Notes: generated from the sequence alone by a model not told the origin. A stretch of DNA of 64,000 nt from Rubritalea tangerina (GCF_042683245.1 NZ_JBHUJB010000013.1:5257-69256), one strand, 5' to 3'. Positions 43,433 through 53,029 are shown, counted from the stretch's first letter. Numbers and translations are program-made.

Positions 43433-44551
43433 ATGTCAAAGCCAACAACGAAACCAGCACGTCCATTCTTCTCTTCAGGTCCATGCGCCAAGCGACCTGG
43501 CTACGATATTGCTAATCTCAACCAAGACTGCCTAGGTCGTTCCCACCGTTCGGCCATCGGCAAGAAGGTGCTCCAAGAGGCGATCGACAAAAGTAAGACC
43601 CTCCTCGGCATTCCCGACGACTACCTCGTAGGCATCGTGCCCGCCTCAGACACGGGTGCTGTTGAAATGATTTTATGGCATACCCTCGGTGCGCGTGGAG
43701 TGGATGTCTGCCACTGGGAATCATTCGGTAAAGGCTGGCTCACAGATGTGACCAAGCAATTGAAGCTCGATAACGTTAACGAAATCACTGCTGATTACGG
43801 ACTCCTTCCTGACCTCAGCCAAGTCGACCCAGCCAACGACGTCGTATTCACTTGGAATGGAACCACCTCCGGTGTGCGCGTTCCAAATGCCGACTGGATC
43901 AGCGATGAGCGCGAAGGAATCACGATCTGTGATGCAACTTCTGCCGCATTCGCCATGGACCTCCCATGGGAAAAACTCGATGTCACCACCTACTCGTGGC
44001 AAAAAGTGCTCGGCGGTGAAGGTGCGCACGGAATGATCGTTCTCAGCCCTCGTGCCGTCGAACGCCTCCAAACCTACAAGCCAAATCGCCCACTTCCAAA
44101 AATCTTCCGCCTCACTAAAGGTGACGAAATCATCGCCGGTATTTTCAAAGGTGCCACCATCAACACGCCTTCCATGATCGCCGTTGCCGACTATATCGAC
44201 GCCCTTAACTGGGTCGAATCAATCGGCGGACTTCAAACAATGATCGACCGCGCATCTGCCAATGCCGCAGTCATCGAAAAGTTTGTCGCTGAACGTGATT
44301 GGGTCAGCAACCTCGCCGTCGACCCAGCAACTGCGTCCACCACTTCCGTGTGTCTCACTCTCTCGCTTGAGGCTGACCGTGTGAAATCGATGGTGAAACT
44401 TCTCGAAGCTGAGGACGCAGCTTACGACATCGGTGCCTACCGCGATGCTCCTGCAGGCCTCAGAATCTGGTGCGGCGGCACAGTCAATACCGAAGACATC
44501 GAGGCCTTGGTCCCATGGCTCGACTGGGCGTACGCTGAAGTTCAAGGCTAA
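43433..44551 (+). CDS. serC: Phosphoserine aminotransferase
   Basis: 372 residues. SerC transaminates 3-phosphohydroxypyruvate (made by SerA at 2876) to phosphoserine with glutamate and PLP. The start ARPFFSSGPCAKRPGYDIANL and the PLP site TYSWQKVLGGEGAHGM (Lys in WQK) fit the alphaproteobacterial/archaeal-type SerC. FTWNGTTSGVRVP is also conserved. No serB is in the window. Confidence 0.95.
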   Translation: MSKPTTKPARPFFSSGPCAKRPGYDIANLNQDCLGRSHRSAIGKKVLQEAIDKSKTLLGIPDDYLVGIVPASDTGAVEMILWHTLGARGVDVCHWESFGKGWLTDVTKQLKLDNVNEITADYGLLPDLSQVDPANDVVFTWNGTTSGVRVPNADWISDEREGITICDATSAAFAMDLPWEKLDVTTYSWQKVLGGEGAHGMIVLSPRAVERLQTYKPNRPLPKIFRLTKGDEIIAGIFKGATINTPSMIAVADYIDALNWVESIGGLQTMIDRASANAAVIEKFVAERDWVSNLAVDPATASTTSVCLTLSLEADRVKSMVKLLEAEDAAYDIGAYRDAPAGLRIWCGGTVNTEDIEALVPWLDWAYAEVQG

Positions 44552-44603
44552 GTGCCTGATACCTCGAAGTGATCTCACAATAGAGTGAGTTGATTTTACC
44601 AAG

Positions 44604-44631
44604 GCCCCTTCCTCTCGGAGGGGCTTTTTTT
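44604..44631 (+). terminator. serC terminator
   Basis: GCCCCTTCC (44604-44612) pairs with GGAGGGGC (44617-44624) with one bulge, followed by seven T. Confidence 0.9.
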
Positions 44632-44678
44632 GTCCTGCTGCTGCAAGCGCCCTATCCGACATCTGCCTTATTATACCT

Positions 44679-45236
44679 CTACTTGTAGGCTCCGATGGAT
44701 TCCACTTCTAAATGAAAGTCTCCATCTTTCTTGTCATAAAGCATGAAGCCAATGCTCGTGATCTGATCAGTCTTGAACTTCACTCCCGGCAGCTTCCGTC
44801 CAAATGATGTCGCATAAAAATCGGAAAAAGGCACCTTCACTGTCACCCATTCCCCTTTCGCAGGCTGGATCGGACTCCAAAATGCCACTCGCCATCCCCC
44901 CTTCGTACGTGCTGTGAGGTAGTACTTCCTCCCATCACCTTTAACCTTCAACTCTATCCCCTCAAAACCAGATAAATCCATTTCCCTGCCCGAGGAACGA
45001 ATCGATGAGAACCCTCCATTATTCTCCAAAGAAATCTTCCCCTCAAAGACTAAGCGCCCACTCTCATCCACCGCTGCCCCACCCTGTGACAAACCTCCCA
45101 TTACGCCATCATTCACAGCCCTCCAGTTCATGCCTGAACGCATCGATTCCAAATCTGCTAAAACCATCTTCTCATTCGCAGCCAATGACCCAATCAATAC
45201 AAAGGGCAAAGTCACTCTCAATAATCGCATTTTCAT
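44679..45236 (-). CDS. Secreted CIA30-family protein
   Basis: 185 residues with a signal peptide (MKMRLLRVTLPFVLIGSLAA). The CIA30 pattern is clear: WRAVNDGVMGGLSQG, then GKISLENNGGFSSIRS and YYLTARTKG, ending FHLEVESI. The fold is a carbohydrate-binding-like beta sandwich; the mitochondrial relative helps complex I assembly, but secreted bacterial members have no known role. The ATG at 45236 is used; 45230 is also possible. Confidence 0.87.
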   Translation of the reverse strand: MKMRLLRVTLPFVLIGSLAANEKMVLADLESMRSGMNWRAVNDGVMGGLSQGGAAVDESGRLVFEGKISLENNGGFSSIRSSGREMDLSGFEGIELKVKGDGRKYYLTARTKGGWRVAFWSPIQPAKGEWVTVKVPFSDFYATSFGRKLPGVKFKTDQITSIGFMLYDKKDGDFHLEVESIGAYK

Positions 45237-45523
45237 ATCTCCGTACATTTCTGCGCAGCTCCCACCCATTCAAGTACAAGCACCGCATCCTCAATATCAC
45301 CCACTTCTAGATTTTGTCTAATAAATGTCTACATCACCTCGCCTGAGCACCCAACCCAGTTCCTAAACCACCCCTCCAAACCTCAGAGAAAACCGTCTCT
45401 ATTCCCTCTAAAGGCTGACCTTCTATCCCTTTCCTCATCTCACGCATACGCCCGACAAAAAAATGTCTCCCTGAGAGCATTTCTCAATAATACTCATGCG
45501 GACTTCTGCATAGCTTTTGTAGA

Positions 45524-46987
45524 ATGATGAAAAAGATACTCCTCAGCCTCTGTGCCCTATTACCCGTCTCCAGCTTCGCTGAAGATCAAGCCAAGCCACC
45601 CAACATTATCTGCTTTCTCGTAGATGACCTCGGCTACGGTGAAGTCGGCGTCTACGGCCAAAAGAAAATTCGCACACCACACATCGACAAACTCGCGCAC
45701 GACGGCATCAAGTTCACCCAGTTCTACTCCGGTCAAAACGTTTGCGCCCCCACCCGTTGCGCCCTTCTTACTGGCAAGCATATGGGCAACGCCGCCATTC
45801 GTGAAAATTCCTCCCACCTCCGAGGGAAAATGCCCCAATTTAAAGTCTATCAAAAACAAGACGGCTTCCCTGGACAAGCTCCACTCCCCGCTGAGGAAGT
45901 TACCGTCGCCGAAGTTCTAAAAGAAAAGGGTTACTCCACTGCATGCATCGGAAAGTGGGGGCTCGGGTACCCGCTGGATGAAGGTAGCCCGCTCAAACAA
46001 GGCTTCGACTTCTTCTATGGCTACATTTGCCAAGTCCAAGCACACAACTATTACCCACGCTACCTCTGGAAAAATGACAGCAAAGTCGACCTCCCTGGTA
46101 ATGATCGCGGCCTCACAGGCCAGACCTACGCAGCCGATGTCATGCGTGAAGAGGCCCTCAACTACATCAAACAAAACAAAGACAATCCCTTCTTTCTCTA
46201 CTACGCCACTCCTATCCCACATGCGGCCCTCCAAGTCCCAGAGGATGAACCCTCACTCGCTGAATACCGCGAAGCATTTGGTCCAGAAAAGCCATACGTC
46301 AAAGGTGCTGGTTACCTACCTAACAAAACTCCGCGTGCCACCTATGCAGCAATGGTCACACGCATGGATCGCACTCTAGGTATGATGCGCACGCTCTTAG
46401 AAGACTTAGATATCGATGACAACACCCTCATCCTCTTTGCCAGCGACAATGGCGCCACCTTCAATGGCGGCTACGACCGCGCCTTCTTCAATGGCAATGG
46501 TCCCCTTCGTGGAAAAAAATGCGACCTCTATGAGGGCGGAATCCGCGTACCTGCTATCGCAGCATGGCCAGGGAAAATCCAACCAAACCAAACCACATCA
46601 AATATCACTGCCATCTGGGACTTCCTCGCTACCGTCTGTGACATGACTGGTGCCACACTTCCAGAAAACACTAACGGAATCTCATTCCTCCCAACCCTGC
46701 TGGGTAAAGAACAACCCCAACACAAATACCTTTACTGGGAAAGCCGCCTCACCAAAGGACAACAAGTCGTTCGCATGGGGAAATGGAAAGGCATTCGTAA
46801 CAATGTGATGAAATCAGGCAGCTCCACCCCTCTCGCCCTCTATAACCTCGACTCCGACATCGGTGAAAAAAAGAACCTCGCAAAACAATTCCCAGAAGTG
46901 GTCGAAGAACTAGAACGCTACATGCGCTCAGCACGTACCCCAAACCCACTCTTCCCAATGGGCGCCTTAGAAAAAGAATACGAATAA
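45524..46987 (+). CDS. Secreted arylsulfatase
   Basis: 487 residues with a signal peptide (MMKKILLSLCALLPVSSFA). The metal site is FLVDDLGYGE (Asp34, Asp35). The formylglycine site is CAPTR (Cys74) followed by CALLTGKHMGN. Other features: CIGKWGLG, FLYYATPIPHAALQVPE, LFASDNGATFNGG and WPGKIQPNQTTSN. It matches the arylsulfatase A-like S1 family and removes sulfate esters, likely from algal polysaccharides. It needs a maturation enzyme from elsewhere. ATG 45524 or 45527 both fit. The 287-bp gap before it holds only a TAGCTT box at 45511 without a good -35. Confidence 0.94.
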   Translation: MMKKILLSLCALLPVSSFAEDQAKPPNIICFLVDDLGYGEVGVYGQKKIRTPHIDKLAHDGIKFTQFYSGQNVCAPTRCALLTGKHMGNAAIRENSSHLRGKMPQFKVYQKQDGFPGQAPLPAEEVTVAEVLKEKGYSTACIGKWGLGYPLDEGSPLKQGFDFFYGYICQVQAHNYYPRYLWKNDSKVDLPGNDRGLTGQTYAADVMREEALNYIKQNKDNPFFLYYATPIPHAALQVPEDEPSLAEYREAFGPEKPYVKGAGYLPNKTPRATYAAMVTRMDRTLGMMRTLLEDLDIDDNTLILFASDNGATFNGGYDRAFFNGNGPLRGKKCDLYEGGIRVPAIAAWPGKIQPNQTTSNITAIWDFLATVCDMTGATLPENTNGISFLPTLLGKEQPQHKYLYWESRLTKGQQVVRMGKWKGIRNNVMKSGSSTPLALYNLDSDIGEKKNLAKQFPEVVEELERYMRSARTPNPLFPMGALEKEYE

Positions 46988-47025
46988 TGGTAAATACTTG
47001 TGCCAGGCCTGCCCCCCAAAGCCAC

Positions 47026-47811
47026 TCATAAGTTCCTGCGGCGGCGTGCCAAAAACGCCGTCACCCCCAGTGCTAACAAACTCACTGAGGAAGGCTCGGG
47101 CACCCCCTGTAACACATTAAGAATATCCTGCGCACTCTCCCCAGCGGTGAAAGTCACCACCCTTGCCTCATCTATGTGACCATCGAAAAATGTCGCGCCC
47201 CCCGGGTCCACTGAAAAATGGGCATTCTCATGCGTCGGCACTCCAGCATAGTTCGCCCCCTGAGCCACCCCATCAATGTAAAATTCTGTCACTCCTGCAG
47301 AACGAATTAATGCCAAGTGCACCCATTGGTCCGCCACGAATGTACCCGCATTGCCATTCACATCCGATATCCAAGCCACATTGTGCTGGCTCGCCCCCCA
47401 TCCATTGCTGACAAGGCTTAGCTTGAAGCCTCCCCCACCACCTAACGAAAATACATTCCCGTTATTAGCCCCCTGTCCAGATGCTCGAGCAAATACACCA
47501 AATGCAAAATTGTCATCTGCTATTCCCGTTAGAGCATTACCAAACCACCCTTGGTTCGTCGCTGCAGACGTGTCAATGTAAGCCGTAGAACCCGGAGCAA
47601 AAACGCCTGTAGTCCCCACCCCCACACTTCCTCCATTTATCTGATTCGTCAGATCCCTATTGTTACCTGAGGAATCTAACGGAAGGTTGTTTGCCCCCAA
47701 ACTACCAGCCTCACCAAGCCGGTATTCCGCAAATAGCGAAATCGCTGCATGGCTCGAACTCACTAAAGAAAATAAACATACGGCATGGAGAATCTTGGGA
47801 GCGAACTTCAT
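47026..47811 (-). CDS. Secreted LamG-domain protein with PEP-CTERM tail
   Basis: 261 residues. A signal peptide (MKFAPKILHAVCLFSLVSS) leads into a LamG/concanavalin-like domain (about 25-230): FAEYRLGEAGSLG, TAYIDTSA, WVHLALIRSAGVTEFYIDG and FDGHIDEARV. The tail is PEP-CTERM: VPEPSSVSLLAL, hydrophobic, then ARRRRNL. Exosortase sorting is expected. It is convergent with the sulfatase gene, suggesting a surface sugar-binding role, but the ligand is unknown. Confidence 0.9.
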   Translation of the reverse strand: MKFAPKILHAVCLFSLVSSSHAAISLFAEYRLGEAGSLGANNLPLDSSGNNRDLTNQINGGSVGVGTTGVFAPGSTAYIDTSAATNQGWFGNALTGIADDNFAFGVFARASGQGANNGNVFSLGGGGGFKLSLVSNGWGASQHNVAWISDVNGNAGTFVADQWVHLALIRSAGVTEFYIDGVAQGANYAGVPTHENAHFSVDPGGATFFDGHIDEARVVTFTAGESAQDILNVLQGVPEPSSVSLLALGVTAFLARRRRNL

Positions 47812-47900
47812 AGGAGGTAAAAATAAGGTCAATCACAACCCTATTCCACTCATCCAACACCACGCAAGACCTAATCTCCCCACCCCATTGCCCCAAGAAA

Positions 47901-48665
47901 TCAAACTTGGTCAACGTACCAACGTACCGCCTTCGTCACCTCAGTAGAAATATCAGCCTGCGGCTTCGCAAATGGTGGTACAAACCATGGATACCCACCA
48001 ACCAAATCAGAGATCACTGCAACCTCACCGTCACATGTCTGCTCGCCACAACCAATACCAATAGTGGGAACTTCCAACTCTTCAGTCAAACGCTCCGCAG
48101 TCGCCGCCACCACACTCTCTAATACAATTGCGAAAACACCTGCATCCTCCAAGGCCCGACAACCCTCTAAAATAGCCTCATACTCAGCCTCAGACTTTCC
48201 TTTCTTCTTGTAGCCGCCTTCCTCTAAAACGCGCTGCGGTAACATTCCCATGTGCCCAAACACTGGAATCCCCGCATCCACAATCGCTTTCACCTTATCA
48301 AATTGTCGCACCCCACCCTCTAACTTTACAGCATCAGCACCAGCTGCCACTAAACGCTTTGCATTCGCTAAAGCCATCTCAGCAGTATCATATGAATGAA
48401 TAGGTAAATCACCCACGATTAACGCATTCGAACACCCACGTGCAACCGCTTCTACATGGTGCAACATGTGCGACATCGTCACATGTGTTGTGTCAGGATA
48501 ACCTAACACCACCATCCCAAGCGAGTCGCCCACTAGCAATAAGTCAACCCCAGCTTCATCCAGCAAACGAGCGCTGGGATAATCATAAGCAGTGAGACAA
48601 GCAATCCGCTTGCCGCCCTTTCTCATCTTCAGCGCCTGAGCCTTCTCCTGACTGCGTGTCTTCAT
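47901..48665 (-). CDS. panB: 3-methyl-2-oxobutanoate hydroxymethyltransferase
   Basis: 254 residues. PanB adds a hydroxymethyl group from methylene-tetrahydrofolate to 2-oxoisovalerate, the first step to pantothenate. Motifs: TAYDYPSARLLDEAGVDLLLVGDSLGM, the metal Asp in VGDLP, KLEGG, and GHMGMLPQ. GIGCGEQTCDGEV closes the site. It is the last gene of the dapA-dapB-folK-panB operon, 13 bp after folK. Confidence 0.96.
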   Translation of the reverse strand: MKTRSQEKAQALKMRKGGKRIACLTAYDYPSARLLDEAGVDLLLVGDSLGMVVLGYPDTTHVTMSHMLHHVEAVARGCSNALIVGDLPIHSYDTAEMALANAKRLVAAGADAVKLEGGVRQFDKVKAIVDAGIPVFGHMGMLPQRVLEEGGYKKKGKSEAEYEAILEGCRALEDAGVFAIVLESVVAATAERLTEELEVPTIGIGCGEQTCDGEVAVISDLVGGYPWFVPPFAKPQADISTEVTKAVRWYVDQV

Positions 48666-48678
48666 TGCGTCGTGTAGC

Positions 48679-49188
48679 TTACCAAATTGATTGCACCAAG
48701 GTCAAAGGAGGTTCATCGGAATCCAAATACCTGTGGTGCTCAGAAATCGTCACCGTATCCCCAGGTAATACCAAATTAGGCCGGATGTCGTTCAGCGGCT
48801 GAAGCACAAACCGACGCTCCAATAACCTCGGATGCGGAATCGTCAAAATCTCCTCGCTGATCACCCCGCTCCCAAAATACAAAATATCCACATCGATGAC
48901 CCGCGGTGCATTCTGCTCGTATACAGCCTCGCGCCCTAAACGAAATTCTACCGCCTGCGTCATCTGCAGTAACTCGTATGGCTCACCAATGTAATCAATC
49001 TCAATCACCGTGTTGTAAAAGTCCGGTGCATCACTCGAACAATCCACCGGCTGACTCTGATAGATCGGAGCCTGAAGGTACAGCGATTCCGGGTCCACTA
49101 AACCCCTCAACATATCTCTCGCAACACGAATATTCGTGAGCCGTTGCCCCAGGTTTGCCCCCAGTGCTATGCCAACCCGTGTCGCCAT
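48679..49188 (-). CDS. folK: 2-amino-4-hydroxy-6-hydroxymethyldihydropteridine pyrophosphokinase
   Basis: 169 residues. FolK transfers pyrophosphate from ATP to the pterin in folate synthesis. The start VGIALGANLGQRLTNI, DFYNTVIEIDY, and RVIDVDILYFG then IPHPRLLERRFVLQPL are the family motifs. It is third in the operon; its product feeds the folate used by PanB and ThyA. Confidence 0.95.
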   Translation of the reverse strand: MATRVGIALGANLGQRLTNIRVARDMLRGLVDPESLYLQAPIYQSQPVDCSSDAPDFYNTVIEIDYIGEPYELLQMTQAVEFRLGREAVYEQNAPRVIDVDILYFGSGVISEEILTIPHPRLLERRFVLQPLNDIRPNLVLPGDTVTISEHHRYLDSDEPPLTLVQSIW

Positions 49189-49208
49189 ACCAATTCACTC
49201 ATCAAGAC

Positions 49209-49946
49209 TTACTTTAAGCCTAAAACATCCTGCATGTCATAAAGCCCAGGTCCTCGACCTTGTAACCAAATAGCTGCCCGTACCGCACCACTCGCAAATG
49301 TCATTCTGCTTGATGCCTTGTGGGTTAACTCCACACGCTCACCATCCGCAGCAAACATCACCGTGTGATCGCCCACAACGTCGCCACCACGTAATGTGTG
49401 CATCCCAATCTCCCTTGATGGACGCGGACCAATGTTTCCTTCACGCCCATGAGTCACATCATCCTTGTAGCTTGTGGCTGTCTCCTCATTGAGAATTTCT
49501 AACAATCTACGTGCAGTACCAGATGGTGAATCGATCTTATGCTTGTGGTGCATCTCTGTGACTTCAATGTCAAATCGCTCATTGCCCAAAATCTGAGCAG
49601 CTTTCTGAGTGAGATAAAACAAAGTATTCACACCAACAGAGTAATTCGCAGCAAACACTATCGGTAATGTCTTCGAAGCTTCCACAATGCGAGCTTTCTC
49701 CTCGTCACTATGGCCAGTCGTCCCAATCACCAATGGCGTGTTATTCTCAAGAGCCGCATTCAGCACGCTCTCAGTAAAATTGTGAACAGTGAAATCAATC
49801 GCAGCATCCACCCCCTCAAAAGCTGTAAGAAGGTTCTCACCATGGTCGTGAGTCTGCGCCACTGCAGCATGAGCATCCGCCTCCGCTGCCTCAATCAATG
49901 CCTGACCCATGCGGCCAGAACGTCCTAAAATAAGAAGATTTGTCAT
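49209..49946 (-). CDS. dapB: 4-hydroxy-tetrahydrodipicolinate reductase
   Basis: 245 residues. DapB reduces the DapA product to tetrahydrodipicolinate with NAD(P)H. The dinucleotide loop is LGRSGRMGQAL; the active site is TEMHHKHKIDSPSGTAR. GTTGHSDEE and FAANYSVGVN are conserved. It is second in the operon, 18 bp after dapA and 20 bp before folK. Confidence 0.97.
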   Translation of the reverse strand: MTNLLILGRSGRMGQALIEAAEADAHAAVAQTHDHGENLLTAFEGVDAAIDFTVHNFTESVLNAALENNTPLVIGTTGHSDEEKARIVEASKTLPIVFAANYSVGVNTLFYLTQKAAQILGNERFDIEVTEMHHKHKIDSPSGTARRLLEILNEETATSYKDDVTHGREGNIGPRPSREIGMHTLRGGDVVGDHTVMFAADGERVELTHKASSRMTFASGAVRAAIWLQGRGPGLYDMQDVLGLK

Positions 49947-49964
49947 AAGTATCAGTAGGTAAAT

Positions 49965-50843
49965 TTAGACGAGAGAATACTTCTGAAGTAGCGAACGCAC
50001 ATGCTCTAACTTCTCCCCCTCCAATGGCAACATCGGCAAACGAATTTCATCTGAGCAAAGCCCCATCAATGCTGCTGCAGCTTTGATGGGCATCGGGTTT
50101 GTCTCTACAGACATCAAGGTGCTCAATAAATCAAAGTATTCTTCCTGAATGGCTTCCGCCCCTGCAACGTCTCCAGCTAACATCGCATTCACTAATGCTG
50201 AAACCTTGTCTGGCACGATGTTCGATGCCACAGAAACTACACCACATGCCCCACGCTTCATGAATTCAATAGTCAATGGGTCATCCCCAGATAAAATCTC
50301 AAATCCATCAGGAAGCGCCGCTTTCAAGGCGTCCACACGCTCCACGTTCCCTCCAGCTTCCTTGATAGACACCACTGTCTCACAATCATTCGCCAAGCGC
50401 GCAGCTGTCTCAGGCGCAATCTCTACCACCGAACGACCAGGTACCGAATACAACATGATCGGTAGCGAGGAACTTTCAGCTACCGCTCGGAAATGGTGGT
50501 ACAATCCCTCCTGAGAAGGCTTGTTATAGTAAGGTGTGACTTGCAGAGAGGCATCCGCCCCCAATGCCTCAGCTTCCTCAGTCAAATGAATCGCCTCAGA
50601 AGTCGAATTCGCACCAGTTCCAGCGATCACCTTCACTCTGCCTGCCGCAGCATCCACCGCGATCCGAATCACCTCTAAATGCTCGTCCGCATCCAAGGTC
50701 GGTGACTCACCAGTCGTGCCTACAGGCACGATCCCTTGAACCCCGCCGGCTACCTGCTTCTCGATTAACTGACGGAAAGCGGACTCGTCGACGCGGCCCT
50801 CACGAAAGGGTGTGATTATTGCTGTATGGGTTCCTGCGAACAT
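49965..50843 (-). CDS. dapA: 4-hydroxy-tetrahydrodipicolinate synthase
   Basis: 292 residues. DapA condenses pyruvate and aspartate semialdehyde, the entry to lysine and DAP. Motifs: VPVGTTGESPTL, ASLQVTPYYNKPSQEGLYHHF, LYSVPGRS, the Schiff-base Lys in VVSIKEAGGN, and ILSGDDPLTIEFM. It is the first gene of the operon. The ATG at 50843 follows a promoter by only 6 nt. Confidence 0.97.
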   Translation of the reverse strand: MFAGTHTAIITPFREGRVDESAFRQLIEKQVAGGVQGIVPVGTTGESPTLDADEHLEVIRIAVDAAAGRVKVIAGTGANSTSEAIHLTEEAEALGADASLQVTPYYNKPSQEGLYHHFRAVAESSSLPIMLYSVPGRSVVEIAPETAARLANDCETVVSIKEAGGNVERVDALKAALPDGFEILSGDDPLTIEFMKRGACGVVSVASNIVPDKVSALVNAMLAGDVAGAEAIQEEYFDLLSTLMSVETNPMPIKAAAALMGLCSDEIRLPMLPLEGEKLEHVRSLLQKYSLV

Positions 50844-50849
50844 GTGCGC

Positions 50850-50877
50850 AGCCTAATCATGGATCCTCTTGAGTCAA
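50850..50877 (-). promoter_or_regulatory. dapA operon promoter, leaderless type
   Basis: Leftward TTGACT (50872-50877), 16-bp spacer, TAGGCT (50850-50855). The -10 box ends 6 nt before the dapA ATG. Confidence 0.5.
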
Positions 50878-50979
50878 CGCTCGTTTTCCCCCCACTACTT
50901 GTTCCCTCCAGATTCAGCAAAACCCTCCCCCCAGCTTCGCTGGATGTTCTCCTCAGACAATGCTATAAGCACCATCCAA

Positions 50980-51375
50980 ATGCCACTCGATCCCCAACTC
51001 GAAACCCTCCTCACCAAACTCGGAGCCCCTCCTGCCACTCTCACCGAAAAATTCATCCTCGGATCAGGCGCCGGTGGCCAAAAAATTAATAAATCCTCCA
51101 CCTGCGTCTACCTCAAACACCACCCGTCAGGAATCGAAATCAAATGCCAAGCCGGACGCTCACGCGAACACAACCGCCAACTCGCTCGCCTCGAACTCGC
51201 CAACAAACTCCGCGCCCACTACCAACAAGCCGCTGACCAAAAACGTGACGCCCGAGAAAAAAAACGACGAACCAATCGCCCGCGCTCACGCAATTCCAAA
51301 AATCGCATGCTCAAAAATAAAAAGCATCACGCACAAAAAAAGAACTTGCGTAAACGCCCTGGCCTCCACGACTAA
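50980..51375 (+). CDS. GGQ-domain ribosome-rescue/release-factor-like protein (ArfB type)
   Basis: 131 residues. The GGQ loop is GSGAGGQKINKSS (Gly32, Gly33, Gln34), then VYLKHHPSGIEIKC and RSREHNR, as in class I release factors. There is no codon-recognition domain. The tail (from about 88) is strongly basic (REKKRRTNRPRSRNSKNRM...), as in ArfB/ICT1, which enters the empty mRNA channel and frees stalled peptides. ATG 50980 was chosen over an in-frame start at 50869. Confidence 0.85.
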   Translation: MPLDPQLETLLTKLGAPPATLTEKFILGSGAGGQKINKSSTCVYLKHHPSGIEIKCQAGRSREHNRQLARLELANKLRAHYQQAADQKRDAREKKRRTNRPRSRNSKNRMLKNKKHHAQKKNLRKRPGLHD

Positions 51376-51429
51376 CATCGCTGCTAAAAATACTTCACAC
51401 TTCACTATTCCAACTCCACACTCCCACTC

Positions 51430-52245
51430 ATGCAGCAGTACCTTGACCTACTCAAAGATGTCCTTGAAAATGGAGAAGAACGCCACGACCGCACCGGTAC
51501 AGGCACCCTCTCAGTCTTTGGGCGCCAAGTACGCTACGACCTCCGCCAAGGATTTCCCTGCCTAACGACAAAAAAACTCCACCTGCGCTCCATCATCCAC
51601 GAGCTGCTCTGGTTCCTCAAAGGTGACACCAACATCGCCTACCTCAAAGAAAATGGCGTGCGCATCTGGGACGAATGGGCTGACGAAAATGGCGACCTCG
51701 GCCCCGTCTACGGCCAACAATGGCGCTCCTGGGCAAAAGAAGATGGTTCCACCATCGACCAAATTGCCCGCCTTATCCACGACCTCGAACATAACCCGCA
51801 CTCACGACGCCACCTCGTCTCAGCTTGGAACGTTGGCAAAGTCGATGAAATGGCCCTCCCCCCCTGCCACCTCCTCTTCCAGTTCTACGTCCACGAACCG
51901 AGAGAAACGGGCGGCAAACCTGGCCTCTCTTGCCAACTCTACCAACGCAGTGCCGACCTCTTCCTTGGAGTCCCATTCAATATCGCCTCCTATGCCCTCT
52001 TTACCATGATGATCGCCCAAGTGCTCGGCTACGAACCACGGGATTTCGTCCACAGCTTCGGCGACCTCCACCTCTACAAAAACCACCTCGACCAAGCCAA
52101 ACTCCAACTCACCCGTACCCCGCATACCCTCCCCACCATGTGGATCAATCCAGAAATTAAGGACATTGACGCCTTCACCTACGAAGACTTCAAACTCGAA
52201 AATTACGAGGCCGACCCACACATCAAAGCGGCCGTCTCCGTTTGA
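51430..52245 (+). CDS. thyA: Thymidylate synthase
   Basis: 271 residues, a few more than E. coli ThyA. It methylates dUMP to dTMP with methylene-tetrahydrofolate. Catalytic Cys146 is in ALPPCHLLFQFYV; RRHLVSAWN, QLYQRSADLFLGVPFNIASYA and FGDLHLYKNH are all present. It lies 54 bp after the rescue-factor gene on the same strand. Confidence 0.97.
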   Translation: MQQYLDLLKDVLENGEERHDRTGTGTLSVFGRQVRYDLRQGFPCLTTKKLHLRSIIHELLWFLKGDTNIAYLKENGVRIWDEWADENGDLGPVYGQQWRSWAKEDGSTIDQIARLIHDLEHNPHSRRHLVSAWNVGKVDEMALPPCHLLFQFYVHEPRETGGKPGLSCQLYQRSADLFLGVPFNIASYALFTMMIAQVLGYEPRDFVHSFGDLHLYKNHLDQAKLQLTRTPHTLPTMWINPEIKDIDAFTYEDFKLENYEADPHIKAAVSV

Positions 52246-52287
52246 AAATTCGCTCACCATTCAACATTAAGCACTCAACACTTACTC

Positions 52288-52578
52288 ATGAACCTTCCTC
52301 GTAAAGGCAGTAAAATTATCACGCTCGACGACGTCCAATACCGCTGGCGCGCCTATTCCACCCAAAAAGGTACGGAAGTGCGTATCGCCTTCAACGAAAT
52401 CGAGGGCGGACAAATCCTCGTCGCTCAAGTCCCCAAACTCTTTAACCTCAAATGGGTCGTCCCCATCATCGACTTCGGCCTCGAAAATGGCTGGGAACCT
52501 GACGAATTCGGTGACCCAGTCTACATCAGAAAAAACCGCGAAACCTACCGGGTCCTCGAAGATCACGAAATCGACTAA
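52288..52578 (+). CDS. Small conserved-looking protein of unknown function
   Basis: 96 residues, hydrophilic, no signal or membrane helix. It is beta-rich at the start (GSKIITLDDVQYRWRAYST, TEVRIAFNEIEGGQILVAQV) and ends with a helix and FGDPVYIRKNRETYRVLE. I do not recognise the family. It lies between thyA and the glyoxalase-like gene, about 42 bp from each, with matching codon use, so it is likely a real gene in that cluster. Confidence 0.7.
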   Translation: MNLPRKGSKIITLDDVQYRWRAYSTQKGTEVRIAFNEIEGGQILVAQVPKLFNLKWVVPIIDFGLENGWEPDEFGDPVYIRKNRETYRVLEDHEID

Positions 52579-52621
52579 ACCATTCACATTCATACACTAT
52601 CCACTCTCACTTCTACACACT

Positions 52622-52996
52622 ATGAAATTCTTACACACCCGCATCCGAGTCAGCAACCTCGATACCACCATCGACTTCTACCAAAAACTCGGATTCAAAC
52701 TCCGCGACCGCAAAGACTCTCCTCAAGGAAATAAACTCGCCTTCCTCGAAATCCCCGACTCCGAGCACTTCCTAGAACTCTGCTACTCACCCGATTTCAA
52801 AGTCGACTTCCCCGAAGACCTCATGCACACCTGCGTCGGTGTCGATGATGTCATCGCATACTGCGATAAACTCGAAAATGATGGCATCGAAATCTGGCCT
52901 GAAAATTGGCGCAGCAAATTCGCAGACCCTGCAAACCGTCAAATGGCCTTCGTGACCGACCCAGATGGCTATGAAGTTGAAATCCTCCCACTCTAG
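52622..52996 (+). CDS. Glyoxalase I-like (VOC) protein
   Basis: 124 residues. The start MKFLHTRIRVSNLDTTIDFYQKLGF is the lactoylglutathione-lyase pattern with the first metal His. The other expected ligands are the Glu in FLELCYS, His in LMHTCVGVDD and Glu in GYEVEIL. It probably isomerises the hemithioacetal of methylglyoxal, or acts on a related substrate. ATG 52622 was chosen over an in-frame start at 52487 inside the previous gene. Confidence 0.85.
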   Translation: MKFLHTRIRVSNLDTTIDFYQKLGFKLRDRKDSPQGNKLAFLEIPDSEHFLELCYSPDFKVDFPEDLMHTCVGVDDVIAYCDKLENDGIEIWPENWRSKFADPANRQMAFVTDPDGYEVEILPL

Positions 52997-53029
52997 CAGA
53001 GGGATCTAACCAGCTGAAAATTTCACCCC

